From a virus: a stretch of 25,688 nt of DNA. Positions within the stretch are counted from its first letter, which is position 1; the number at the start of each line of letters is the position of its first letter. Shown piece by piece: positions 6,970 through 14,284 of the stretch. The notes under the pieces were generated by a model. It was given only the letters and a program-made list of their open reading frames with translations. It searched no databases and was not told the origin of the DNA. The DNA is taken from IMG/VR virus record IMGVR_UViG_3300030380_000161, positions 1-25,688 of that record; one strand, written 5' to 3'. The position numbers and the translations under genes were made by a program.

Positions 6970-7131
6970 CTAATCTTTAGCTTTACCAACATTAAGTGCC
7001 AGAGCTTCAATCACAGGGTAGATGTACTTCGCCATAAAAGCATCGTCTTTCGGCGTCGGTGTAGCAGCACAAATCGCACTTGCGACGACTGACAAGGTGG
7101 TCAGAGTAGTTACGATTTCAAGCAAACTCAT
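6970..7131 (-). CDS. Single-TM small membrane protein, 53 residues
   Basis: The gene opens with a TAATG overlap at 7131 and ends with TAG at 6970. The product starts MSLLEIVTTLTTLSVVASAI, one membrane helix at about 3-22. It continues CAATPTPKDDAFMAKYIYPV and ends IEALALNVGKAKD. The ATPTPKDD followed by a LALNxGKAK tail is a pattern I recall from small membrane proteins in phage lysis regions. It could be a holin-like or holin-accessory protein. The start overlap, clean coding sequence and membrane helix make it a confident gene; the role is inferred. Confidence 0.8.
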   Translation of the reverse strand: MSLLEIVTTLTTLSVVASAICAATPTPKDDAFMAKYIYPVIEALALNVGKAKD

Positions 7132-7376
7132 TAGTGTTCCTTGAAGCCTTCGGGCAGACCTTGTGTAGTCTCAGGCTCTTCAACAGGCTGTACACCTTCG
7201 ACAATGCTCTGAGTATAGGCTTGCAGCAATACGTTGCGCTCTGCGATCTGCTGTTGCAGTGCAGCGATTTCACGACGGATCTCTGCGACTCTAGCAATGT
7301 GAGCCTGAGTCTCGACCTTCAGATCACCAAAGTTGTACTCTTCGTCGTTTATGACAATTTTTTGTTCTTCGCTCAT
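7131..7376 (-). CDS. Small coiled-coil protein (DUF6447-like)
   Basis: ATG 7376 is chosen because it overlaps the previous stop (TAATG); the GTG at 7382 would add two residues. The 81-residue product has a short beta opening (KIVINDEEYNFGDL) and then a helix predicted to form a coiled coil (AHIARVAEIRREIAALQQQI, AERNVLLQAYTQSI), and ends in an acidic tail. The pattern of I-x-[IV]-[ND]-[DG]-x-E-Y followed by a helix with AxYxxxL-like spacing is what I recall for DUF6447-type phage proteins. Function is unknown. It may partner the fibre or the membrane proteins that follow. Confidence 0.7.
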   Translation of the reverse strand: MSEEQKIVINDEEYNFGDLKVETQAHIARVAEIRREIAALQQQIAERNVLLQAYTQSIVEGVQPVEEPETTQGLPEGFKEH

Positions 7377-7720
7377 TACCACGGCACTCCAGTTGCTTGT
7401 GTTGCTGCACGGTCAATCTGCGTTTGAACGCGAGCAGTGCGATTAGCTTCGATACTTGCTTTGTATTCTTCAGCAGTTTCACCTTCCGCTTTATTGGCTT
7501 CCCAGATCCACCCTAAAACGTCACTTTCTTTGAGATCCGCATAGGCAATAAAATCGCTAGAAGACGCATCGTAAGTAAAAATGTTTTTACCGCCCTCAAT
7601 TGCAGTTTCACCCCCGCCAGCATCGCTTGCCGCAGTGCAAGCCCAATAAACTTTAATAACGCCACCATCAGCGTCCACACGGGTCATCTTTGTTACTGAC
7701 CAAGTTGTGTTTATAGCCAT
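7376..7720 (-). CDS. Small fibre-adjacent conserved protein (GWIWEANKAE type)
   Basis: The 114-residue product opens with an alternating hydrophobic strand (TTWSVTKMTRVDADGGVIKVYW) and continues with FIAYADLKESDVLGWIWEANK. It ends in a helix and PW at the C-terminus. The layout of VxWxVxxM, then YADLxExxVxGWV and a final PPW resembles a very common small phage protein near tail-fibre genes that lacks a proven role. AAGGAG lies nine bases before ATG 7720. The stop forms TAATG with the next gene. A fibre assembly or chaperone role is guessed from position only. Confidence 0.7.
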   Translation of the reverse strand: MAINTTWSVTKMTRVDADGGVIKVYWACTAASDAGGGETAIEGGKNIFTYDASSSDFIAYADLKESDVLGWIWEANKAEGETAEEYKASIEANRTARVQTQIDRAATQATGVPW

Positions 7721-7732
7721 TTGCTATTCTCC

Positions 7733-10700
7733 TTAACCAATTTTCACCGCGACAAACGGTCTGCCATCCTCTTCCGTAGCCCAAATTTTACCAACACAAA
7801 GCTGATACTCTTCAAATGTAGGTGAAGATTTTGCTACCGCTTTTATCCCGCTTCCATCAGCCTCTGGGTAAACATAATCGCCTACATTAAAAGAACCTGT
7901 GATGTTTACTGGAACCTGACCACTAAACGCTATTCTGTCTTGTGATGCTCTGAGAGCATTGTATTCATCACTTAACGGATTTATGTACTCAGAACTATCA
8001 GGATCACTTTGTTCTGGAGTCATCCAGTTGTCACCGCCAACATAGCTAGGATCAGTAGATTTGATTACAAAACTAATCGCATCTGCGAATACATCCGTCA
8101 ATTTGCCGTTTACATCAACACCGACAACATCACCTTTGGCAATAGCGCCGCAACCGTCTGCTTTCGTCATATACTCAGCGTAGTCGGCTCCAGACGCATT
8201 GATTGTTCCAGCGGCACTAATCGACCTCAAGTTGCCACTATCTCTTGACAAAAGCATCAAGCCCCCAGCGTTTGAGCTGCCTGACAACCCGTTGACAGAG
8301 TTTGTGTCAGCGAGCGTAACTGAAGTCCCCGGCATACCTGTGCCGGAAGCTGCTAAACGCTTTGTTATGACACCCACACTGCTTATCCGCATACGCTCGT
8401 TTAGAGAGCCGCCAGTAGCTGTCTGAAAAACTAAATCCGCCGCGTTTTCATTAGTGCCTTCTGCTTCCCCCTCAATTTTTGCTACGACATCACCGCCAGT
8501 GCCGCTGATCTGCATACAAAATTCTATTTTTGCGAACTCGCCGCCATCTGCTACGTTGCCAAACCCAAACAAACTGAGTGAGGCTGGTGCTGTAGCGTTA
8601 GCGTCATTGATAACGCGAAGCTGACCCAAACTGCTGCCGTAGGTGGGATCACCAACAGTTGTGTTTCCAGATTCATCAATTTTGAAAAGAATGTTACTAG
8701 AGCTAATGTTTGTAGCATTCACCCCAACTTGAAAAGATTCACCAGTGCTGTTGCGACACGATGCGGGTACGTTGATAACTCCATTGTGCGTTCCGTTATC
8801 GTCTAGCTCTAAAAGACCCTCTGTGGCAATCAATGATGTTCCACTTACGCTCCCTTCAACATCTAAAAGGAATGTGCCTGTGCCTTGATTAAAGAGCTTG
8901 AATGTTTTGTCGCTAGAAGTATTTGTTTGTAATTGATATGTGCCTGTGTCTGGGAAAATAACTTCATAGGCCGCTACGCCCGTGTCAGTTAAGGTAAACA
9001 CCGAGTCACTTGTTGAGCTTGTGGAAAACGACGCAGTAGTGCCTGAAAGCGCACCGCCAAGTGTAGCACCAGCATTAAATGTAGCCGCACCCGCTGCTGA
9101 CATATCAAGGGTGAGGGCTGTGATTACTGAACCGCCATCTACACCCTTGAATAAAAGGTCACCATCACTGATTCCTGTTAAAAACTGTACGTTGTTGCTG
9201 CCAGCGTTACTCAAACTCAACAGAGTAGTGCCGTCATCTTTGAAGTTGAAATCACCCCCATCAGCATCAAAAACAATGTCGCCAGAAACATCTAAGGTCA
9301 GATCGCCATCGCTAACAGATATTAGTCCATGTGCTGCGCCACCAGTTCCAGTGTCGGTGACTTGCAACTTCATTGAGTCGCCAGAAGCGGTGTTTAAGGT
9401 TAGTCCAAAACCTCCAGCGGTTGATGTCTTAGCGACAATGCCCTCGTTAAAGGTTGCTCGACCCGCTTGAGACATATCAAAGAATAAGGCTGTGATATCA
9501 CTACCACCATCATTTCCTATAAATGATAAATCTGCATCTTGTGTTGACGCGGTGATGCTTGCATTTCCACCTGCCAAAACTAAGTCTGGAGTGGCATCTA
9601 AATTGAATGTAAATCTAGTAGTGCCACCATCTTTCATTGTTATTGTTGAACCATCAGCATCAAGAATGATGTCGCCGCCAGTATCGACTGTAAAATTACC
9701 TCCAGCAGCAGTTAGAGTGGTATTATGATTTACATTACTCGCATCTCTCGACATTAAGAGAACGCTTGCTGTTGCGTTTGCTGCTACTTGAGATTGGACT
9801 GTTATCCCTGTATCTGAACCTCCATCAAACAAATGAAGCATAGAGTTAGGAGATGATATTCCTATTCCTATGCGATCTGTAGAAGCATCGATTTCAAAAA
9901 GACTGGTTTTATTTTCTCCTTCAAAACGAGTGTTGTTATCTCCACCACTTTCATTAACTACGATCCCAGCATTGAATATAGCTTTACCGGCGGCTGACAT
10001 ATCAAGGGTAAGGGCTGTGATATTTGATCCGCCATCGTTCCCTTGAAAGATCATGTCTCCATCTGATGTGCTGGAGCGCAGAATCACAGAGTTTGCGGAA
10101 TCATCTAAATCAAGGATGAACTGCTGAGTGCCAGCGTCTTTGAATCTAAAATCCCCACCATCTGCATCAAAGATTATGTCGCCAGCTACATCAATGGTCA
10201 GATCACCAGAGGACAGATCAATCTCTGTGCCGTCAATCGTGATGTTGTCAATTGAAACACCAGCGTTTGCGGTCACCGCTCCGCTAACATCCATCGTGCC
10301 ATTGATGTCAATAGCAGTCGCAGTCAAATCAATCTCATCCGTCGCACCCAGTGACAAGACCGTAGCAGACGAGCCTTGGATAAACTGGCTCGCGTCATTG
10401 AACATCAGCTTGTTTGTGCCGTTAAGCGTCAGGCCAGATCCATCTGTGTGGGTCAGAGTTGTGTCGCCATCTGCGCCGAAGGTGATAACTGCACTGTCAG
10501 AAGTGAACGTCAGGTCATCATCAATAAACAGGTCAGGGATAGACAGGTCTTGGAACGCATCCACCATAGCGCCGCCTGATCCAGCACCATCTGAGTAGAT
10601 AGCCTTGGTCTGGCCATTAGGGACTGTGACAGTCGCGCCAGAGCCTTGCTTGATGATGATGTTCTGTGAGCCGCTTGTTGCATTTTCTATGAGCCACAGC

Positions 10701-10966
10701 TTACTAACAGTGTTCGGGCCAATAGTTATGGTACAAGCAGAGTCGAGTGTGCCAGTGTATTTAAGGAAAAGACTCCTACCGGGATCAGTAGAACCGTCAG
10801 CAATAGTAGTAGTATGAGTATCAGCGTTCGTCGTGATTGCTTCTGTGCCAAAACTAAATGCCTCTGCAATTAACTCGAGGTTAGTATTTGTGCTCGCGCC
10901 CCAAGTTCCGCTTTCGTCCCCGGTGGCGATCTCTTTGAGCCGTAAATCGTTTACATAAGTTGCCAT
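7733..10966 (-). CDS. Long tail fibre with Peptidase_G2-like C-terminal domain
   Basis: The 1077-residue protein is Asp/Gly/Thr/Ser-rich and beta-structured. Residues 1-145 form an N-terminal part (TYVNDLRLKEIATGDESGTW) that I associate with virion attachment. The shaft carries three modules of about 80 residues at 255-335, 425-510 and 554-634. Each contains GDI[IV][FL]DADG near its start and GNDGGSxITALxxDMS near its end. The C-terminus from about 926 (GADYAEYM ... GDVVGVDVNGKL) matches the Peptidase_G2/intramolecular-chaperone group, in which a fibre's C-terminal domain guides trimer folding and may cleave itself off. Host receptor binding is likely between 640 and 925. Whether cleavage occurs is not visible. 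Confidence 0.85.
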   Translation of the reverse strand: MATYVNDLRLKEIATGDESGTWGASTNTNLELIAEAFSFGTEAITTNADTHTTTIADGSTDPGRSLFLKYTGTLDSACTITIGPNTVSKLWLIENATSGSQNIIIKQGSGATVTVPNGQTKAIYSDGAGSGGAMVDAFQDLSIPDLFIDDDLTFTSDSAVITFGADGDTTLTHTDGSGLTLNGTNKLMFNDASQFIQGSSATVLSLGATDEIDLTATAIDINGTMDVSGAVTANAGVSIDNITIDGTEIDLSSGDLTIDVAGDIIFDADGGDFRFKDAGTQQFILDLDDSANSVILRSSTSDGDMIFQGNDGGSNITALTLDMSAAGKAIFNAGIVVNESGGDNNTRFEGENKTSLFEIDASTDRIGIGISSPNSMLHLFDGGSDTGITVQSQVAANATASVLLMSRDASNVNHNTTLTAAGGNFTVDTGGDIILDADGSTITMKDGGTTRFTFNLDATPDLVLAGGNASITASTQDADLSFIGNDGGSDITALFFDMSQAGRATFNEGIVAKTSTAGGFGLTLNTASGDSMKLQVTDTGTGGAAHGLISVSDGDLTLDVSGDIVFDADGGDFNFKDDGTTLLSLSNAGSNNVQFLTGISDGDLLFKGVDGGSVITALTLDMSAAGAATFNAGATLGGALSGTTASFSTSSTSDSVFTLTDTGVAAYEVIFPDTGTYQLQTNTSSDKTFKLFNQGTGTFLLDVEGSVSGTSLIATEGLLELDDNGTHNGVINVPASCRNSTGESFQVGVNATNISSSNILFKIDESGNTTVGDPTYGSSLGQLRVINDANATAPASLSLFGFGNVADGGEFAKIEFCMQISGTGGDVVAKIEGEAEGTNENAADLVFQTATGGSLNERMRISSVGVITKRLAASGTGMPGTSVTLADTNSVNGLSGSSNAGGLMLLSRDSGNLRSISAAGTINASGADYAEYMTKADGCGAIAKGDVVGVDVNGKLTDVFADAISFVIKSTDPSYVGGDNWMTPEQSDPDSSEYINPLSDEYNALRASQDRIAFSGQVPVNITGSFNVGDYVYPEADGSGIKAVAKSSPTFEEYQLCVGKIWATEEDGRPFVAVKIG
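9065..10204 (-). repeat. Three dispersed ~80-residue fibre-shaft modules
   Basis: Modules encoded at 9962-10204, 9437-9694 and 9065-9307 share the order GDI-DADG, KD-GT, then GNDGGS or GVDGGS followed by ITALxxDMSxAGxATFN. Copies differ at many positions, so the duplication is old, and about 45-90 residues of unrelated sequence lie between them. Confidence 0.75.
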
Positions 10967-10967
10967 A

Positions 10968-11735
10968 TTAAGCTACCTCTTCCCATTCGGGGGTTTGACT
11001 GTCTGAAACTGCAGACCACCCCGGCGTCTGACTGTCCGTAATACTACTCCAATTTGGGGTTTGGTCATCATCTACAGGACCCCAAACTAAAACCTGTTCT
11101 GTAAAGCCCGTAGCTTGGACCCCACTTGGCGTGGCAATCGTTGAACCAATCGCCGTAACCGTACCCACTGCGCCCGTGCCGCTGACCCCACTCGGAGACG
11201 CGACGATGCCCACTGCAATTGTAACCGTTCCGACAGATCCGGTAGCAGAAACACCAGTAACGGCGGCAGCCGCATTGCCGGATACAGTAACCGTTCCGAC
11301 AGAACCTGTGCCACTGACTCCAGTGACCGAGAAAGTGACGCCCGTGCCCTCGACAATAGTGACGGAGCCGACCGCTCCCGTCGAAGAAACGCCTGTGACA
11401 GAGACGTTTGCGTCTCCGGTGACTGAAACCGAACCAACACTACCTGTGCCTGCGACACCAGTGACAGAAACGTTCGCATCTGCTGATACCGTGACCGAAC
11501 CGACCGAACCGGTGCCAGCCACGCCTGTAACAGAAACGTTCGCATCTGCTGATACCGTGACTGACCCAACGGCCCCTGTGCCTGCGACGCCGGTGACTGT
11601 GACATTAGCATCTCCAGTAACTGTGACGGTGCCTACAGCGCCCGTAGCAGAAACGCCCGTCACCTCTACGGGTATGGGCTCGCTCCACGCGCCTTGGCCC
11701 CAAGTGCCTCTGCCCCAACCCGTTACATTTGCCAT
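10968..11735 (-). CDS. Tandem VTGV-repeat structural protein
   Basis: The 255-residue product has an N-terminal Trp/Gly motif (GWGRGTWGQGAW, 6-17). It then has eight units of 22 residues (one of 24) from 25 to 202, each VTGVxxTGxVGxVTV plus a variable tail, the last starting PSGV. A short ninth start and three Gln-Thr-Pro-Trp units ([DTS]DxQTPxW, 222-251) follow. Regular Val/Thr/Gly periodicity suggests stacked beta strands, as in a fibre shaft or filament. It lies directly before the large fibre gene and ends one base before it, so a fibre-associated role is likely. A similar GAWGAGGWG motif occurs in the gp10-like protein. Confidence 0.75.
   Translation of the reverse strand: MANVTGWGRGTWGQGAWSEPIPVEVTGVSATGAVGTVTVTGDANVTVTGVAGTGAVGSVTVSADANVSVTGVAGTGSVGSVTVSADANVSVTGVAGTGSVGSVSVTGDANVSVTGVSSTGAVGSVTIVEGTGVTFSVTGVSGTGSVGTVTVSGNAAAAVTGVSATGSVGTVTIAVGIVASPSGVSGTGAVGTVTAIGSTIATPSGVQATGFTEQVLVWGPVDDDQTPNWSSITDSQTPGWSAVSDSQTPEWEEVA
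11130..11663 (-). repeat. 66-nt coding tandem repeats (8 units)
   Basis: Eight consecutive 66-base units (one of 72) encode the VTGV repeats. Units around 11459-11590 are nearly identical at the DNA level, while the outer units have diverged. High identity of the inner copies indicates recent duplication or homogenisation by recombination. The opposite strand also stays open here because of the repeat periodicity. Confidence 0.85.
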
Positions 11736-12167
11736 TTAGGCAATACGAATGATCGCGTTCGACGCATCCGCAGTTGGAAACTGTACGGTAAAATCGCCAG
11801 AACTCGACGTCTTATCGCCACCAAAGTCCAAAGCACACACAGCGGGGTCGCCGCTCGCGCTATCGTTGAAAATTAAGCAGCCCCGCGCGGTGATAGAACT
11901 ACTGCTGAAAGTCAGGTCACTAAAATCTGTAAGTGCTGTAGTGCCAGAAGTGCTCGGATCGACTCGTGTCAGAGACGCACCTTTTGCTGTGTACCCTGTT
12001 CCAGATACCTCGTTTGAGGTGGTGTAAGCCGTTGTGCTTGCGCCCAAACTTGCAGAACTGGTGTACAGTGCAAGATTAAAAGTGCTGCCGCCTGAGTTTT
12101 TAAAATTGTGGACAGCTTCCAAAAGTTCTTTTTTGAAGCTAGTACACATAGCCGTCGTGATAGCCAT
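11736..12167 (-). CDS. Conserved virion-region protein (AITTAMCTSFKKELL type)
   Basis: The 143-residue product begins AITTAMCTSFKKELLEAVHN, then FKNSGGSTFNLALYTSSASL, and continues with Thr/Ser-rich strands to ASNAIIRIA. This opening is one I recognise as very common in marine phages close to fibre genes. No function is established. The Ser/Thr/Gly beta-rich body and location just before the repeat protein and the fibre suggest a tail or fibre-attachment protein. AGGAG precedes the TAATG start. The stop (TAA) runs into the next ATG. Confidence 0.72.
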   Translation of the reverse strand: MAITTAMCTSFKKELLEAVHNFKNSGGSTFNLALYTSSASLGASTTAYTTSNEVSGTGYTAKGASLTRVDPSTSGTTALTDFSDLTFSSSSITARGCLIFNDSASGDPAVCALDFGGDKTSSSGDFTVQFPTADASNAIIRIA

Positions 12168-12454
12168 TACAGTCTCCTGAGTATTTCTGCCATATCCTGA
12201 TGGCCTTGTTGCTCCAATAAAGCAATCAAGGTCGTGCGGTCACTTTTAATTGCTTCTTTCATATAAAACGAAATCACGCTCGAAACAGCTTCTTTGAAAG
12301 CCTCTGCTTGTTGCGCGATTAAAGGATGGCTTTTGCCACCCACACTAACTATACGTTTGGTCGCCTCTTCTGACCAGTAGTCAACAGAGTGTCCCCGGTT
12401 CTGTGTCGTCGCCACCGTGACTTGGCCAATCGAGGATTCTACCGTTTCAAACAC
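12167..12454 (-). CDS. Small conserved hypothetical protein, GTG start
   Basis: The 95-residue product starts at GTG 12454 with GGTAGG upstream, two bases after the adaptor stop. The N-terminal half is mixed (VTVATTQNRGHSVDYWSEEA). The C-terminal half is two helices (AEAFKEAVSSVISFYMKEAI and TLIALLEQQGHQDMAEILRRL). I recall similar short proteins in the same position in marine phages; function is unknown. The helical hairpin could be a chaperone-like or assembly factor for a neighbouring virion protein. Its stop forms TAATG with the next gene, which also has AGGAG. Confidence 0.68.
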   Translation of the reverse strand: MFETVESSIGQVTVATTQNRGHSVDYWSEEATKRIVSVGGKSHPLIAQQAEAFKEAVSSVISFYMKEAIKSDRTTLIALLEQQGHQDMAEILRRL

Positions 12455-12456
12455 TT

Positions 12457-13095
12457 TTACCTACCTTTTGAAATGTCATAACGGTATTCGTCACGAGCGC
12501 CATAACCCTCGCCCAAATCTTTCAGTGCCGCCACCGCTTGGGCAAATCTTTGGTCGTATCTGGCAGCCTCTTCCGGCGTTTTCAGAAACGTAGCAGCCTC
12601 AACCAAAGCCCCGTATAACAGCGCATCCGGGGCGTTTTCAGACAGCCACGTGGTGCCGGACCCGGCCCCCGCAGTAAGCGAGGCAGGCCGAAACTTGTAA
12701 TGAAGTTCAAAAGTAAAGTTCGTGCTTGGCGTTGGAGCGAGTATGAAGGTGTTGTCATCGAACAACGCGTAATACTTTGGTGTGCCCGTCGTGGCTGGGT
12801 TAGGCGTATAACTACGAATAAAAGTAACATGCTTGAACAGTAGGTATTCGTATTCACTACTACTTATGACAGCCAAGCTGTACGGCGCTAAAAAGTCCGT
12901 AGGTGTAGCCAAATAAGTGTTATCTGCAGCGGCGGTGCCTGTTACGTTTTTGCGAAATACCGGTAGCTCTATGTTTTTTAAGATCCGCTCTTCCGCTTCT
13001 TTAATAAATACAGACAGATTGTTGACGAACGTGGTTTCGCTCGTTTCTTGGTAATCTTGTATCGCTGTCTTCAAGCTATCAAAAGTAAAACTCAT
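12457..13095 (-). CDS. Head-tail adaptor protein (SU10-adaptor-like)
   Basis: The 212-residue product starts with a helix-rich region (FDSLKTAIQDYQE, FIKEAEERILKNIELPVFRK), followed by a beta region (YLATPTDFLAPYSLAVISS, PKYYALFDDNTFILAPTPS, FTFELHYKFRPASL), and ends in a helical segment (PDALLYGALVEAATFLKTPEE, ARYDQRFAQAVAAL). This helix-beta-helix order is what I recognise in the phage adaptor family that forms the ring below the portal in podoviruses such as SU10. It acts in head-tail joining. Start and previous stop overlap as ATGA. Confidence 0.75.
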   Translation of the reverse strand: MSFTFDSLKTAIQDYQETSETTFVNNLSVFIKEAEERILKNIELPVFRKNVTGTAAADNTYLATPTDFLAPYSLAVISSSEYEYLLFKHVTFIRSYTPNPATTGTPKYYALFDDNTFILAPTPSTNFTFELHYKFRPASLTAGAGSGTTWLSENAPDALLYGALVEAATFLKTPEEAARYDQRFAQAVAALKDLGEGYGARDEYRYDISKGR

Positions 13096-13397
13096 GTGAT
13101 CACCACCGTGACTGTGCCAACCTGTGTGGATGCTTTAACCGGCGTAAAAGTCTTTTCAAGAACGTTTGGCACCCCCACAGACACTACCATAGGCTCAACC
13201 CTGTCAGGGCGAGCGTTCCGCAAGGCTTGAGGGTCATCTACCGGAGGTTTTGGGAACAACTGGGGTTGTTTGGGTTCGTACTCGTCAGGCCCGACCAAAG
13301 ACCCGTTCCACTCCCGTTTCATGCGGTTAAGCTTGTAACGCACGCCAGAACGGTCTGAGATCCCGTAAGCGTATTTACCTCGAGCAAAACCTGACAT
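13092..13397 (-). CDS. Conserved hypothetical protein (MSGFARGKYA type)
   Basis: The 101-residue product begins MSGFARGKYAYGISDRSG and contains MKREWNGSLVGPDEYEPKQP, the parts I recognise as shared by many marine phages with this gene order. The C-terminal third is Val/Thr-rich (VEPMVVSVGVPN, GTVTVVIT) and probably beta-structured. AGGAC stands six bases before ATG 13397. The stop overlaps the next start as ATGA. Location between two connector/adaptor genes suggests a minor neck or head-completion protein. Confidence 0.7.
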   Translation of the reverse strand: MSGFARGKYAYGISDRSGVRYKLNRMKREWNGSLVGPDEYEPKQPQLFPKPPVDDPQALRNARPDRVEPMVVSVGVPNVLEKTFTPVKASTQVGTVTVVIT

Positions 13398-13399
13398 AA

Positions 13400-14284
13400 C
13401 TAAGTCCTGTAATACTCGTAGCCGGGGCTAATTCGTAATGACGCACGATCTCGGTCTTCGTCCATCGCGCGTTGCATTTCTTCTTCGTACACCTGCTTCA
13501 AAACCGCCATCATGCCCGGATTGCGTTTCATCGAAATGTAGTACGCCAACCCGGCAGTAAGGCACGGATAAAACCGAAAAGGCACGTCTACCGTGTTGGT
13601 ATTCGTATCCGCGTCATCAATACGGGTCAAGCGATCAAACTTGATAATATCCGTGTTCTTATCCGGCGTGGGCCACACCCGTAAAATCGGGGTTATTTGC
13701 CTATCCAAGAAGAACTGGTTTGGACGTCCTGTTTGGTCTTTGTCGGGAATGTTCAAGTAACTCGAACGACTGATACGCTCGATCTGAAAGTCCGTCCCAT
13801 CTCTTGTAACAACGGAAGAAAGTATGTCGATGGTGCTACGCACATCCGATAAATCGACTGCTGCACTCACCGTAGTAGTGGCCCCGCTAGTACCCCCGGT
13901 AATAGTCTCTGCCGCTTGGAACGTGCCCGAAGGAATGGTCAAAGCTAAAGTGGTGGCCGAGGGTTTACTCGTGATCGTGGCTGTTGCCGCACTGGTGCCG
14001 CCCGTAATAGTCTCGCCAACGGTCAAACTAGTAGATGCACCGACCGTCATCGTGATCGTACCGCCGGGGTAGTCACGAACGCCGGATGCCAAAGTAATCG
14101 ACGTTTGCTCAATGGTCCACTGATTCAAGCCTCGATTGGCCCAATCTGCAAATAACAAATTCAACGAACGACGCGCGGTTTTGAGATCGTAACCTGTTCT
14201 TACTTCAAGGCCACAACGCTCAAACGCCTCTTCGACGTACTCAGCGACATCTAATTCGAAATCTTTGCTATTGCTCGTTGTCAT
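13400..14284 (-). CDS. Head-tail connector protein (P22 gp4-like) with inserted GGTSGATATV repeats
   Basis: ATG 14284 is preferred over TTG 14299; neither has a clear ribosome-binding site, and both overlap the previous gene. From ATG the product is 294 residues. The N-terminal helices (VEEAFERCGLEVRTGYDLKT, TARRSLNLLFADWANRGLN) and the C-terminal Met/Glu/Asp-rich helix fit the gp4-like tail-accessory/connector proteins that sit under the portal. Between them, at about residues 74-142, is a Thr/Gly-rich insert with two copies of [GA]ETITGGTS[AG]AT[AT]T[IV]. The rest (FYPCLTAGLAYYISMKRNPGM) matches the conserved core that I associate with this group. Confidence 0.72.
   Translation of the reverse strand: MTTSNSKDFELDVAEYVEEAFERCGLEVRTGYDLKTARRSLNLLFADWANRGLNQWTIEQTSITLASGVRDYPGGTITMTVGASTSLTVGETITGGTSAATATITSKPSATTLALTIPSGTFQAAETITGGTSGATTTVSAAVDLSDVRSTIDILSSVVTRDGTDFQIERISRSSYLNIPDKDQTGRPNQFFLDRQITPILRVWPTPDKNTDIIKFDRLTRIDDADTNTNTVDVPFRFYPCLTAGLAYYISMKRNPGMMAVLKQVYEEEMQRAMDEDRDRASLRISPGYEYYRT

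Noticed and set aside
8982-9470. Plus-strand open frame of 162 codons opposite the fibre gene
   Set aside because: Low-complexity Ser/Pro/Val product typical of the antisense of Asp/Gly/Thr-rich coding sequence; the fibre frame explains the region.
11131-11739. Long plus-strand open frame of about 200 codons, rich in Val/Thr/Pro
   Set aside because: It is the antisense shadow of the 66-nt repeats, whose periodicity keeps the opposite strand open. There is no independent ribosome-binding site, and it lies fully over a well-supported gene.
12648-12660. A second CACGTG-centred sequence (GCCACGTGG)
   Set aside because: Only the central bases match parS; the flanking bases do not, so it is not a second ParB site.
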